Source of the DNA: DAOMOD01 sp964526035
GTDB taxonomy: Bacteria > Pseudomonadota > Gammaproteobacteria > Xanthomonadales > BPKI01
DNA: 11,108 nucleotides
Direction of reading: 5' to 3'
Assembly (NCBI GenBank): GCA_964526035.1
Contig: CAZGKE010000114.1
Coordinates: 1 to 11,108 of the forward strand
Below are positions 4,471-11,108 of the stretch, in pieces; position 1 is the first letter of the stretch; each line of letters opens with the position of its first letter. The position numbers and the translations under genes were made by a program. A model generated the notes under the pieces. The model made no database searches, was not told where the DNA came from, and was given only the letters and a program-made list of their open reading frames with translations.

Positions 4471-5829
4471 GTGGCCGTGACCGATCATGTCAATCTCGAA
4501 CAGTTCATGGAGGGCGTGAAGCGCCGCAATCCGGGCGAACGCGAATTCCACCAGGCGGTGTACGAGGTCGCCGTCAACGTCTTCGACTTCATCGAGGACA
4601 AGGAGATCTATCACTCGCACCAGATCCTGCGACGCATCGCCGAGCCCGACCGCGTGGTCAGCTTCCGCGTGTGCTGGGAGGACGACAAGAACAACATCCG
4701 CGTGCAGCGCGGCTACCGCGTACAGAACAACAATTCGATCGGGCCGTACAAGGGCGGCATCCGCTTTCATCCATCGGTGAACCAGAGCGTGCTCAAGTTC
4801 CTGGCCTTCGAGCAGACCTTCAAGAATTCGCTGACCGGCCTGCCCATGGGTGGTGGCAAGGGCGGCTCCGACTTCAACCCCAAGGGCAAGTCGGACAACG
4901 AGGTGATGCGCTTCTGCCAGTCGTTCATGACCGAGCTGTACCGCCATGTCGGCGAGGACACCGACGTACCTGCCGGTGACATCGGCGTCGGTGCGCGCGA
5001 GATCGGCTACATGTTCGGCCAGTACAAGCGCATCACCAACCGCTTCGTCGGCGTGCTGACCGGCAAGGGCCTGGAGTACGGCGGCAGCCCGATCCGTACC
5101 GAGGCCACCGGCTACGGCACCGTGTACTTCATGGAGGACATGCTCAAGGTGGCCGGCGACACCATCGAAGGCAAGACCTGCCTGGTATCGGGCTCCGGCA
5201 ACGTGGCGCAGTACGCAGCCGAGAAGATCGCCCAGCTCGGCGGCAAGGTGGTCACCCTGTCCGACTCCAGCGGCTTCATCCATGACCCCGAGGGGATCGC
5301 CGGCGAGCGCCTGAAGTGGCTGATGCACCTGAAGAACAAGCGTCGCGGGCGTATCGAGGAATACGCCAGGGAGTTCGGCTGTGAGTTCCACGAAGGCAAA
5401 CGCCCCTGGAACGTACCGGCGCAGCTCGCCTTTCCCTGCGCCACGCAGAACGAGATCACCACAGAAGACGCCCACACCATGATCGCCAATGGCATCCGCG
5501 CGGTCAGCGAGGGCGCCAACATGCCGACCGAGCAGAACGGCATCCACGCCTTCATCAAGGCACGCGTGCTGTTTGCCCCGAGCAAGGCGGCCAATGCCGG
5601 CGGCGTGGCGGTATCGGGCCTGGAGATGAGCCAGAATTCGGCGCGCATCACCTGGAAGGAGGAAGAGCTGCAGAAGCTTCTGCGCGACATCATGGACGGC
5701 ATCCACCAGCGCTGCATGCGCCACGGCGGCGTCGCCGGCGAGAAGGAGTACATCGACTACGTAAAGGGGGCCAATATCGCAGCCTTCACCAAGGTCGCCG
5801 ATGCGATGATCGCGTACGGCGTCGTCTGA
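4471..5829 (+). CDS. gdhA: NADP-specific glutamate dehydrogenase (EC 1.4.1.4)
   Basis: This 452-aa protein is close to the roughly 447 aa of the E. coli enzyme, with a GTG start at 4471 preceded by GGGGAGGGG (4457-4465). It catalyses reductive amination of 2-oxoglutarate with ammonium and NADPH to glutamate in the cytosol, as a hexamer. Substrate-site residues are all visible: K94 in YKGGIRFHP, K118 in QTFKNSL, catalytic K130 in PMGGGKGGSDF and D170 in PAGDIGVG. They match E. coli K92, K116, K128 and D168 with a constant offset of 2. The nucleotide fold shows SGSGNVAQYAAEKI (240-253) and the SDSSG segment typical of NADP-dependent enzymes. The C-terminal part carries SEGANMPTE and KAANAGGVAVSGLEMSQN. 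It stands alone between a REP cluster and deaD, with no gltBD neighbour. Confidence 0.97.
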   Translation: MAVTDHVNLEQFMEGVKRRNPGEREFHQAVYEVAVNVFDFIEDKEIYHSHQILRRIAEPDRVVSFRVCWEDDKNNIRVQRGYRVQNNNSIGPYKGGIRFHPSVNQSVLKFLAFEQTFKNSLTGLPMGGGKGGSDFNPKGKSDNEVMRFCQSFMTELYRHVGEDTDVPAGDIGVGAREIGYMFGQYKRITNRFVGVLTGKGLEYGGSPIRTEATGYGTVYFMEDMLKVAGDTIEGKTCLVSGSGNVAQYAAEKIAQLGGKVVTLSDSSGFIHDPEGIAGERLKWLMHLKNKRRGRIEEYAREFGCEFHEGKRPWNVPAQLAFPCATQNEITTEDAHTMIANGIRAVSEGANMPTEQNGIHAFIKARVLFAPSKAANAGGVAVSGLEMSQNSARITWKEEELQKLLRDIMDGIHQRCMRHGGVAGEKEYIDYVKGANIAAFTKVADAMIAYGVV

Positions 5830-5843
5830 AGCAGGGAACCTCG

Positions 5844-5867
5844 GGGAGCACGCAACGGCGTGCTCCC
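5844..5867 (+). terminator. 10-bp hairpin after gdhA, no T tract
   Basis: GGGAGCACGC (5844-5853) pairs perfectly with GCGTGCTCCC (5858-5867) around AACG, 14 nt after the gdhA stop. The following bases (GTGCGACTCC) have no T run. It may protect the gdhA mRNA 3' end or act as an inefficient terminator. Confidence 0.5.
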
Positions 5868-5946
5868 GTGCGACTCCAACTCCGCCCCGGCCTGTAGCAA
5901 TCCGCTACGATGTCACCTGTATTTCGACCATTGCCGCGGCCTTCCC

Positions 5947-7731
5947 ATGTCCACCACCCCTCCCGCCGACTTCACCGAACTCGGCCTTCCGCCCTTTCTA
6001 CTCGAAGCCCTGTCCGCGGTTGGCTACGAATCGCCGTCGCCGATCCAGGCCGCCACCATTCCGCCCCTGCTGGCCGGGCGTGATCTGGTCGGCCAGGCGC
6101 AGACCGGCACCGGCAAGACCGCAGCCTTCGCGCTGCCGATCCTGGCTGACCTCGATCTCACCCAGAAGAAGCCGCAGGCGCTGGTGCTGTGTCCGACCCG
6201 CGAGCTGGCCATCCAGGTCGCCGAGGCCTTTCAGCGCTACGCCGCGCGCATGCCCGGTTTTCACGTGCTGCCGATCTACGGCGGACAGGGCTATGGCCCG
6301 CAGCTCGCCGCCCTGCGTCGCGGCGTGCACGTGGTGGTGGGCACGCCCGGACGGGTGATCGATCACCTGGAGAAGGGCACGCTGGATCTGTCCAGGCTGC
6401 GTACGCTGGTGCTCGATGAAGGCGACGAGATGCTGCGCATGGGCTTCATCGACGACGTGGAGACGGTCGTCAAGAAGACCCCGGACGGTCGCCGCGTGGC
6501 GCTGTTTTCGGCCACCATGCCGCCGGCCATCCGTCGCATTGCGCAAACCTACCTGCGCGATCCGGTGGAGATCACCATCGAATCGAAAACCACCACCGCC
6601 ACCGGGATCCGTCAGCGCTACTGGTGGGTGAGCGGCATGCACAAGCTCGACGCGCTCACGCGCATTCTCGAGGCCGAGCCGTTTGACGCCATGCTGATCT
6701 TCGCGCGCACGCGCCAGGGCACCGAGGAGCTGGCCGAAAAGCTGACCGCGCGCGGCTTCGCCGCCACGGCGATTCACGGCGACGTGCAGCAGGCGCTGCG
6801 CGAGCGTGCGGTGCAGCGCCTCAAGGACGGCCAGCTCGATATCCTCGTCGCCACCGACGTGGCGGCGCGCGGTCTCGATGTCGATCGCATCAGCCACGTG
6901 CTGAACTACGACATCCCGTACGACACCGAAAGCTACGTGCACCGGATCGGCCGCACCGGCCGCGCCGGGCGCAGCGGCGACGCGATCCTCTTCGTCACGC
7001 CGCGCGAGAAGGGCATGCTGCGCGCCATCGAGCGCGCCACCCGTCAGCAGATCACCGAAATGCCGCTGCCGTCCGTCGAAACCGTCAACGACCAGCGCGT
7101 GTCGAAGTTTCTCGGCCGCATCACCGAAGCCCTCGGCAGGCACGGCCTGGATGTATTCCGCGGGCTGATCGAACGCTACCAGTCCGAGCACAACGTCCCG
7201 GCAGTGGAGATCGCCGCGGCGCTGGCGCTGGAACTGCAGGGTGAAGTACCGCTGCTGTTGAAGGATGCGCCACGCGACAAGCGACCCGCTGCAACCGACG
7301 AGCGCAGCCCGCGCGCGGATCGCAAGAACGAACGCCCTGATCGTCGCCCGCGCGCGCTCCGCGACGCCGAGCCGCGGCCGCCGCGCAGCGACAAGCCGCC
7401 GCGGGAACGCAAGGCGCCGGAAGTGGGCATGGAGACCTACCGCATCGAAGTGGGACATGCGCACGGGGTCAAGCCCTCCAACATCGTCGGTGCCATTGCC
7501 AACGAAGCCGACCTGGAAAGTCGCTATATCGGACGCATCGACATCCACGACGACTACAGCATCGTCGACCTGCCCGAGGGCATGCCGCGCGAGCTGCTGA
7601 CGCACCTCAAGGGCGTGTGGGTGGCCGGCCAGAAGCTGCGCATCAGTCGACTGGACGAGAAGCCGGCCGCACCGACGCGCAAGCCGCCGGCACGCAAGGG
7701 CCCTTCGTTCAAGGGCAAGCCCAAACGGTAG
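5947..7731 (+). CDS. deaD: DEAD-box ATP-dependent RNA helicase DeaD/CsdA
   Basis: From ATG 5947 the protein has 594 aa. An in-frame ATG at 5860 would overlap the gdhA hairpin and add a Cys-rich, unconserved leader, so I reject it. The helicase core has the Q motif (F9 to Q34), motif I AQTGTGKT (51-58), PTREL (83-87), motif II DEGD (157-160, Ala replaced by Gly), SAT (188-190), motif V ATDVAARGLD and motif VI HRIGRTGR (332-339). An Arg/Pro/Asp-rich linker (about 440-493) leads to a DbpA/CsdA-type RNA-binding domain (about 495-568) and a basic tail. DeaD unwinds RNA during ribosome assembly and cold-shock mRNA turnover. A -10-like TACGAT lies at 5906-5911, but no -35 and no clear Shine-Dalgarno are visible. 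Confidence 0.95.
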   Translation: MSTTPPADFTELGLPPFLLEALSAVGYESPSPIQAATIPPLLAGRDLVGQAQTGTGKTAAFALPILADLDLTQKKPQALVLCPTRELAIQVAEAFQRYAARMPGFHVLPIYGGQGYGPQLAALRRGVHVVVGTPGRVIDHLEKGTLDLSRLRTLVLDEGDEMLRMGFIDDVETVVKKTPDGRRVALFSATMPPAIRRIAQTYLRDPVEITIESKTTTATGIRQRYWWVSGMHKLDALTRILEAEPFDAMLIFARTRQGTEELAEKLTARGFAATAIHGDVQQALRERAVQRLKDGQLDILVATDVAARGLDVDRISHVLNYDIPYDTESYVHRIGRTGRAGRSGDAILFVTPREKGMLRAIERATRQQITEMPLPSVETVNDQRVSKFLGRITEALGRHGLDVFRGLIERYQSEHNVPAVEIAAALALELQGEVPLLLKDAPRDKRPAATDERSPRADRKNERPDRRPRALRDAEPRPPRSDKPPRERKAPEVGMETYRIEVGHAHGVKPSNIVGAIANEADLESRYIGRIDIHDDYSIVDLPEGMPRELLTHLKGVWVAGQKLRISRLDEKPAAPTRKPPARKGPSFKGKPKR

Positions 7732-7854
7732 TGGCCGGCGCTCATCCTTGTCGAAACGAACCGGAATCCGGGAGGAGCGCTCGCGCAGTCCGCAGCGCCG
7801 CAACTGGACTCCCTGACGCGCCTGACCCGCGCAACCCTGAAGAAATTCGAGCGC

Positions 7855-8352
7855 ATGTCGCAAGCCGCCTATACCCCCATCCTTGCCACCCTCGGCTATG
7901 TACTTTCCCCCGACCGCAAGCGCGTGCTGCTGATTCACCGCAATGCGCGCGCCGATGATCACCATCTCGGCAAGTACAACGGCCTTGGCGGCAAGATGGA
8001 TCGTGATGAGGACGCTCTCGCCTGCATGCGTCGCGAGATCCGCGAGGAAGCCGGCATCGAATGCTCCGAAGTCCGACTGCGCGGAACCATCAGCTGGCCC
8101 GGATTCGGCAAGCACGGCGAAGATTGGCTGGGTTTCGTGTTCCTGATCACGGGCTTCCTTGGTGAGCCCCACCAGCGCAACCCCGAAGGCGCGCTGGAAT
8201 GGGTGCCGGTGGCCGACATCCTGCAGCTGCCGCTCTGGGACGGCGACCGCCATTTCCTGCCGCTGGTGTTCGACGACGATCCGCGCCCCTTCCATGGGGT
8301 GATGCCGTATCGCAACGGGCGTATGCTGTCGTGGAACTTCAACCGCCAGTGA
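7855..8352 (+). CDS. Nudix hydrolase, probable 8-oxo-dGTP diphosphatase (MutT-like)
   Basis: This 165-aa protein contains a complete Nudix box: G46, five residues, E52, seven residues, then REIREEAGI at 60-68. Its acidic residues bind the metal for cleavage of nucleoside diphosphate-linked substrates. The N-terminus (YTPILATLGYVLSPDRKRVLLIHRN) and the WPGFGKHGEDWLGF and FHGVMPYRNGRM segments recall a Gammaproteobacterial subgroup annotated as 8-oxo-dGTP diphosphatases. That substrate is inferred from the family. ATG 7855 has only a weak purine-rich stretch upstream (GAAGAAA) but begins where the family begins. It lies 123 nt after deaD with no terminator between them, so read-through is possible. 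Confidence 0.93.
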   Translation: MSQAAYTPILATLGYVLSPDRKRVLLIHRNARADDHHLGKYNGLGGKMDRDEDALACMRREIREEAGIECSEVRLRGTISWPGFGKHGEDWLGFVFLITGFLGEPHQRNPEGALEWVPVADILQLPLWDGDRHFLPLVFDDDPRPFHGVMPYRNGRMLSWNFNRQ

Positions 8353-8377
8353 CAGGGGACTGGCCAAGGATTGCCGC

Positions 8378-9664
8378 ATGCGCCCATTTGCATTGTTCCT
8401 GTCGCTCCTGCTGATCGCTGCACCGCTCTCGGCAGCCACCTACTACATCGCACCACCACCTGCTGGCGACAATGCCCATCCGGGCACGCTTGCCGAGCCC
8501 TGGGCGACGCTGCAACGAGCCGCGTCGGTCCTGAATCCTGGCGATATCGTCTACGTGCGCAACGGCAACTATGCCGGCGGCCATTTCACGCGCTCCGGCA
8601 CTGTCGATGAGCCGATCACCCTGGCCGCCTTCCCCGGTGAAAATCCGGTGATCAACGCCAACAACCCGGTGACCATCGACGGGATCAATCTGGAAGGCGC
8701 TTCGCACATGATCGTGGAAGGCTTCACCGTCACCGGGACCGGCCGCGCCGGCATCCGCGCGGTGCTCTGCGATCACGTCACCATCCGCAACAACCGCGCC
8801 GACCTCAACACGCGCTGGGGCATCTTCACCGGTTTCTGCGACGACCTGCTGATCGAGTTCAACGAAACCTCGCGCAGCGGAGTCGAGCACGGCATCTACG
8901 TCAGCAATTCCGGCGACCGCCCGGTGATCCGCAACAACCTGATCTGGGGCAACAACGCCAACGGCATCCACATGAACGGCGATGTCTCGCAGGGCGGCGA
9001 CGGCATCATCAGCGACGCACTGGTCGAGAACAACATCATCTTCGACAACGGCGACGCCGGCGGCTCCGGCATCAACTGCGACGGCGTGCAGGACTCGCTG
9101 ATCCGCAACAACCTGATCTTCGACAGCCACGCCAGCGGCATATCGCTGTACACCATCGACGGGGGCGGCCCGTCTACTGGCAACCGCGTGCTCAACAACA
9201 CCGTGCTGACTTCAGCAAGCGGCCGCTGGGCGCTCAACGTTCGCGATGCTGCAATCAACAACACCGCACGCAACAACATCCTGTGGAGCTACCACCCGAC
9301 ATTCCGCGGAAGCATCAGCATCACCGCCGATTCTCTGCCCGGTTTCAGCAGCGAAAGCAATGTGCTGATGAATCGTCTGAGCAACGACGGTGGCAACAGC
9401 AACATGACTCTGACGGCATGGCGCACCGCCACCGGCCAGGACCATCAGAGCGTGCTGTCGACGCCGGGCGCGCTGTTCGCAGACGTCGGCAACGACGACT
9501 ACGAGCTCGCCGCGGACAGCCCGGCCATCGATGCCGGACAAACGCGCGCCGACGTGCCGAACGATCTGCAAGGCCGCGCGCGGCCCCAGGGGGCCGCGCA
9601 CGACATCGGCGCCTACGAGTTCCCCGACGCCGACCTGCTGTTCCGGGACGGGTTCGAAGAATAA
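8378..9664 (+). CDS. Secreted right-handed parallel beta-helix protein with DGFE tail
   Basis: This 428-aa protein starts at ATG 8378 with AAGGA (8365-8369) 8 nt upstream and 25 nt after the Nudix stop. A Sec signal peptide (MRPFALFLSLLLIAAPLSA) precedes the mature start ATYYIAPP. The mature part begins with the pattern ATYYIAP...GT...PWATLQRAASVLNPGDIVYVRNGNY, typical of pectate-lyase-like beta-helix proteins. Repeated Asn-rich turns follow (VTIRNNRA, LIEFNETS, VIRNNLIWGN, LVENNIIFDN, LIRNNLIFDS, RVLNNTVLTS, ARNNILWS). The C-terminal DSPAIDAGQ...LQGRARPQG..HDIGAYEF segment is the choice-of-anchor-Q-like end seen in such proteins. It then ends in LLFRDGFEE. The role is probably polysaccharide binding or cleavage outside the cell. 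I cannot identify catalytic residues, so enzyme activity is uncertain. Confidence 0.9.
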   Translation: MRPFALFLSLLLIAAPLSAATYYIAPPPAGDNAHPGTLAEPWATLQRAASVLNPGDIVYVRNGNYAGGHFTRSGTVDEPITLAAFPGENPVINANNPVTIDGINLEGASHMIVEGFTVTGTGRAGIRAVLCDHVTIRNNRADLNTRWGIFTGFCDDLLIEFNETSRSGVEHGIYVSNSGDRPVIRNNLIWGNNANGIHMNGDVSQGGDGIISDALVENNIIFDNGDAGGSGINCDGVQDSLIRNNLIFDSHASGISLYTIDGGGPSTGNRVLNNTVLTSASGRWALNVRDAAINNTARNNILWSYHPTFRGSISITADSLPGFSSESNVLMNRLSNDGGNSNMTLTAWRTATGQDHQSVLSTPGALFADVGNDDYELAADSPAIDAGQTRADVPNDLQGRARPQGAAHDIGAYEFPDADLLFRDGFEE

Positions 9665-9693
9665 CCCGCCTTCCAACCGGGCCCTTTCATTGC

Positions 9694-9718
9694 CCGCCCC
9701 GGATCAGCTCCGGGGCGG
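9694..9718. terminator. Bidirectional 10-bp hairpin between convergent genes
   Basis: CCGCCCCGGA (9694-9703) pairs perfectly with TCCGGGGCGG (9709-9718) around TCAGC. It lies 29 nt after the beta-helix gene stop and 51 nt beyond the stop of the opposing gene. Neither side has a strong T tract, so termination efficiency is uncertain. Confidence 0.5.
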
Positions 9719-9732
9719 ACTGTCGCTGAAAG

Positions 9733-9764
9733 GCCGCTCGGCGCATGCAGCAGGAACGAGCGGC
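9733..9764 (-). terminator. Hairpin terminator candidate for the minus-strand gene
   Basis: GCCGCTCG (9733-9740) and CGAGCGGC (9757-9764) form an 8-bp stem with a 16-nt loop. Read on the minus strand it lies just after the stop at 9770 and is followed by CTTTCAG, a short T run. It is weaker than the terminators at 2234 and 4138. Confidence 0.45.
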
Positions 9765-9769
9765 TTGCC

Positions 9770-10960
9770 TCAGGAGTTGCGCCGCCAGCCGATCAGCAGA
9801 AATGCGCTCAACGCAAACAGGGCAGCGAGCGCCAGCAGACCGACGCGATCGAACAACGGCACCGGGATGGCTTCAGGCACGACCCCGCCACCGCCACCTA
9901 CGGTCACCGGCGCGGTGTCGTCGTTGTTGGTGGCATCCGGATCAGCGTTGTCGGCGGTCACACTGGCGCCATTGACCAGTACGCCCGTGGCGCCGGGATC
10001 GACCGTCACGGTGACATTGCAGACATCGGTGGCGCCATTGGCCAGGGCTCCGATGGTCCAGGTCAGGGTCGGAGCCGCGAAGGCGGCGCCGCAGTCATTG
10101 CTGACGTAGTTCAGGCCTGCAGGGAGCGTATCCGTCGCGACCACGCCTGTCGCGTCCTCGGGCCCGTTGTTGGTCACGGTCAAGGTGAAGATCACGGTCC
10201 CGCCGGGTGCGGGCTGGGCGTTGTCGACGGTCTTGGTGATGGACAGGTCGGTGTCGGCGGCGCCAGCGACGCAGCTGACGATGGCAATGTCGTCGATGTA
10301 CCAGCCGAGGCGGTTGACCACGGTCGTTGCGAACAGCCGGAAGTCGATGGCCACGCTGGGATTGCCCGCAAAGGCCGAGAGGTCGACGGCTTCGGCGATG
10401 TAGGCGCCGGTGGCTGCCGTTGTGGTGACCTCCCACAGCGGCGCACCGCCGTTCACGATCACCTCAGCCATGTCGAACGGGATGAACACTTCGTACCAGT
10501 TGAACCACTCGAGCTGGATCGGCGCCGACAAGCTGCTGAAGTCGAAGGTTTGCGACAGCAGGCTCTCGGTGCCCGAGTTGGCATGGCAGCCGTTGAGGTT
10601 GGTGCCCCAGACGTTGACGCCGGAGGCGGCACCCGTGGGCTCAAGCGCCGGCGTGCTGTCGCAGATCTCGAACACTCCGGGGCCCACCGGGCCGTGCTCC
10701 CAGGGCGCCAGTCCGGTGCCGGTCCAGCCACCGTTGTCGGCCTCGAGATCGCTGAAGTAGAAGGTGGCCGGGGTCGACCCCGGTGGGCACACGAGTCCTC
10801 CGCCCCGTGTACCAGCGGGCGCAGGCGCGGAAATGGCGGCGCCATCGGCATCGATTTCAGCCTGCTCGGCGCTGGTCTGTGCCGAGACTGAGGAAGCTAC
10901 CAGACAGGTCGCAGCGAATATGCTGGCGAGTCCGGCATGACGTGCGTCTAGGATCTTCAT
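9770..10960 (-). CDS. Secreted MAM-like/jelly-roll + DUF11 protein with IPTL-CTERM-like tail
   Basis: I chose the start at 10960 because GGGAG lies 6 nt upstream of this ATG and it opens a signal peptide (MKILDARHAGLASIFAATCLVASSVSA, cut before Q28). The 36 codons upstream to 11068 are Gly/Arg-rich and unlike a coding start. The 396-aa product has a beta-sandwich domain (about 65-232) with FSDLEADNGGW, APWEHG and LGWYIDDIAIVSC, resembling MAM or choice-of-anchor-J folds. A DUF11 repeat follows (about 236-355: TDLSITKTVDNAQPAPGG and TLTVTNNGP). A Gly5 linker leads to a C-terminal tail starting AIPVPLFDRVG at 364, with a membrane helix (about 374-391) and the basic end WRRNS. The tail resembles the IPTL-CTERM exosortase-processed signal. 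It is probably surface-anchored or released after sorting. It is convergent with the beta-helix gene. No exosortase is in the window. Confidence 0.85.
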   Translation of the reverse strand: MKILDARHAGLASIFAATCLVASSVSAQTSAEQAEIDADGAAISAPAPAGTRGGGLVCPPGSTPATFYFSDLEADNGGWTGTGLAPWEHGPVGPGVFEICDSTPALEPTGAASGVNVWGTNLNGCHANSGTESLLSQTFDFSSLSAPIQLEWFNWYEVFIPFDMAEVIVNGGAPLWEVTTTAATGAYIAEAVDLSAFAGNPSVAIDFRLFATTVVNRLGWYIDDIAIVSCVAGAADTDLSITKTVDNAQPAPGGTVIFTLTVTNNGPEDATGVVATDTLPAGLNYVSNDCGAAFAAPTLTWTIGALANGATDVCNVTVTVDPGATGVLVNGASVTADNADPDATNNDDTAPVTVGGGGGVVPEAIPVPLFDRVGLLALAALFALSAFLLIGWRRNS

Positions 10961-11108
10961 TGCAAACTCCCGCCACCCTTCGATGGCAATTCGGCCAAGG
11001 ATGACGCCGCGGGTGTGGCCGTTTCCAACCCCGCGACTACCGTTCATGCCACGCCCCCTCGTGGCCAACCGCGACTGCCGCGCCGCGCAATGCCCCGCGC
11101 GGGCGAAC
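10961..11108. other. Upstream region of the minus-strand gene, nothing recognised
   Basis: This 148-nt stretch at the right edge holds the Shine-Dalgarno of the minus-strand gene (its GGGAG lies at 10967-10971 on that strand). I see no convincing -35/-10 pair, terminator, RNA gene or coding region in the rest, so the promoter is either non-canonical or beyond the edge. Confidence 0.5.

Noticed and set aside
4408..5724. 438-codon minus-strand ORF opposite gdhA
   Set aside because: The complementary strand encodes a full-length glutamate dehydrogenase; the antisense reading is an Ala/Val/His-rich shadow.
5860..5946. N-terminal extension of DeaD from ATG 5860
   Set aside because: It starts inside the gdhA 3' hairpin, lies upstream of the only -10-like element, and encodes a Cys-rich leader that the family does not have.
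5998..8439. 813-codon minus-strand ORF opposite deaD and the Nudix gene
   Set aside because: It is a shadow of GC-rich coding DNA. The plus strand carries two complete, motif-rich genes here, and the antisense product has no recognisable domain.
10961..11068. 36-codon N-terminal extension of the minus-strand secreted protein
   Set aside because: The start at 10960 has a well-placed Shine-Dalgarno and opens a signal peptide. The extension would bury that signal behind a Gly/Arg-rich stretch.
1..11108. CRISPR arrays, insertion sequences, integrases, phage genes or toxin-antitoxin pairs
   Set aside because: I saw no regularly spaced direct repeats, no transposase or integrase motifs, and no paired small ORFs of those kinds.

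Overview
The window is high-GC proteobacterial DNA and most likely comes from the Lysobacterales (Xanthomonadales). This rests on GTAG-headed REP palindromes like those of Stenotrophomonas and Xanthomonas, a DeaD helicase beside a Xanthomonad-style Nudix hydrolase, and two secreted proteins. One of these ends in a ...DGFE-type tail and the other in an IPTL-CTERM-like tail. The placement is inferred from protein and repeat style only.

Left part (1-1713): the end of a MoxR-type AAA+ ATPase gene is followed 4 bases later by a VWA (CoxE-like) protein gene. This is a classic ATPase/VWA pair, probably one operon.

Middle, without large genes (1714-2953): this is the most unusual stretch. It holds a REP cluster, an inverted repeat and a 12-bp palindrome. 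Next comes a compact transcription unit with a good sigma70-type promoter, a 37-codon ORF, a strong hairpin and an intrinsic terminator (about 2031-2271). A 14-bp GNRA hairpin follows. Then come two directly abutting tRNA-like sequences (2471-2541 and 2542-2610). Both have D-, anticodon- and T-arms with canonical pairing, but their acceptor stems pair cleanly over only 5 bp. After them lies a run of strong hairpins with GNRA, UUCG and 7-nt loops, ending near a T5 run. This probable structured RNA region lies directly upstream of a gene for a cytosolic slipin (SPFH/stomatin family, 2954-4084), which has its own ribosome binding site and a strong terminator. Slipins and tRNA-like or Y-like RNAs are, from memory, recurrent partners in RtcB/Rsr-type RNA-repair loci. 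No rtcB, rtcR, rsr or convincing sigma54 promoter is present here.

Right part (4171-11108): a second REP cluster, then gdhA (NADP-dependent glutamate dehydrogenase), deaD (cold-shock-type DEAD-box RNA helicase with DEGD in place of DEAD), a Nudix hydrolase gene, and a secreted right-handed beta-helix protein gene. A convergent minus-strand gene encodes a secreted protein with a MAM-like/jelly-roll domain, a DUF11 repeat and an IPTL-CTERM-like membrane tail. Hairpins separate the convergent pair. Apart from the MoxR/VWA pair, and possibly Nudix with the beta-helix gene (25-nt gap), the genes look like independent housekeeping or secreted-protein units.
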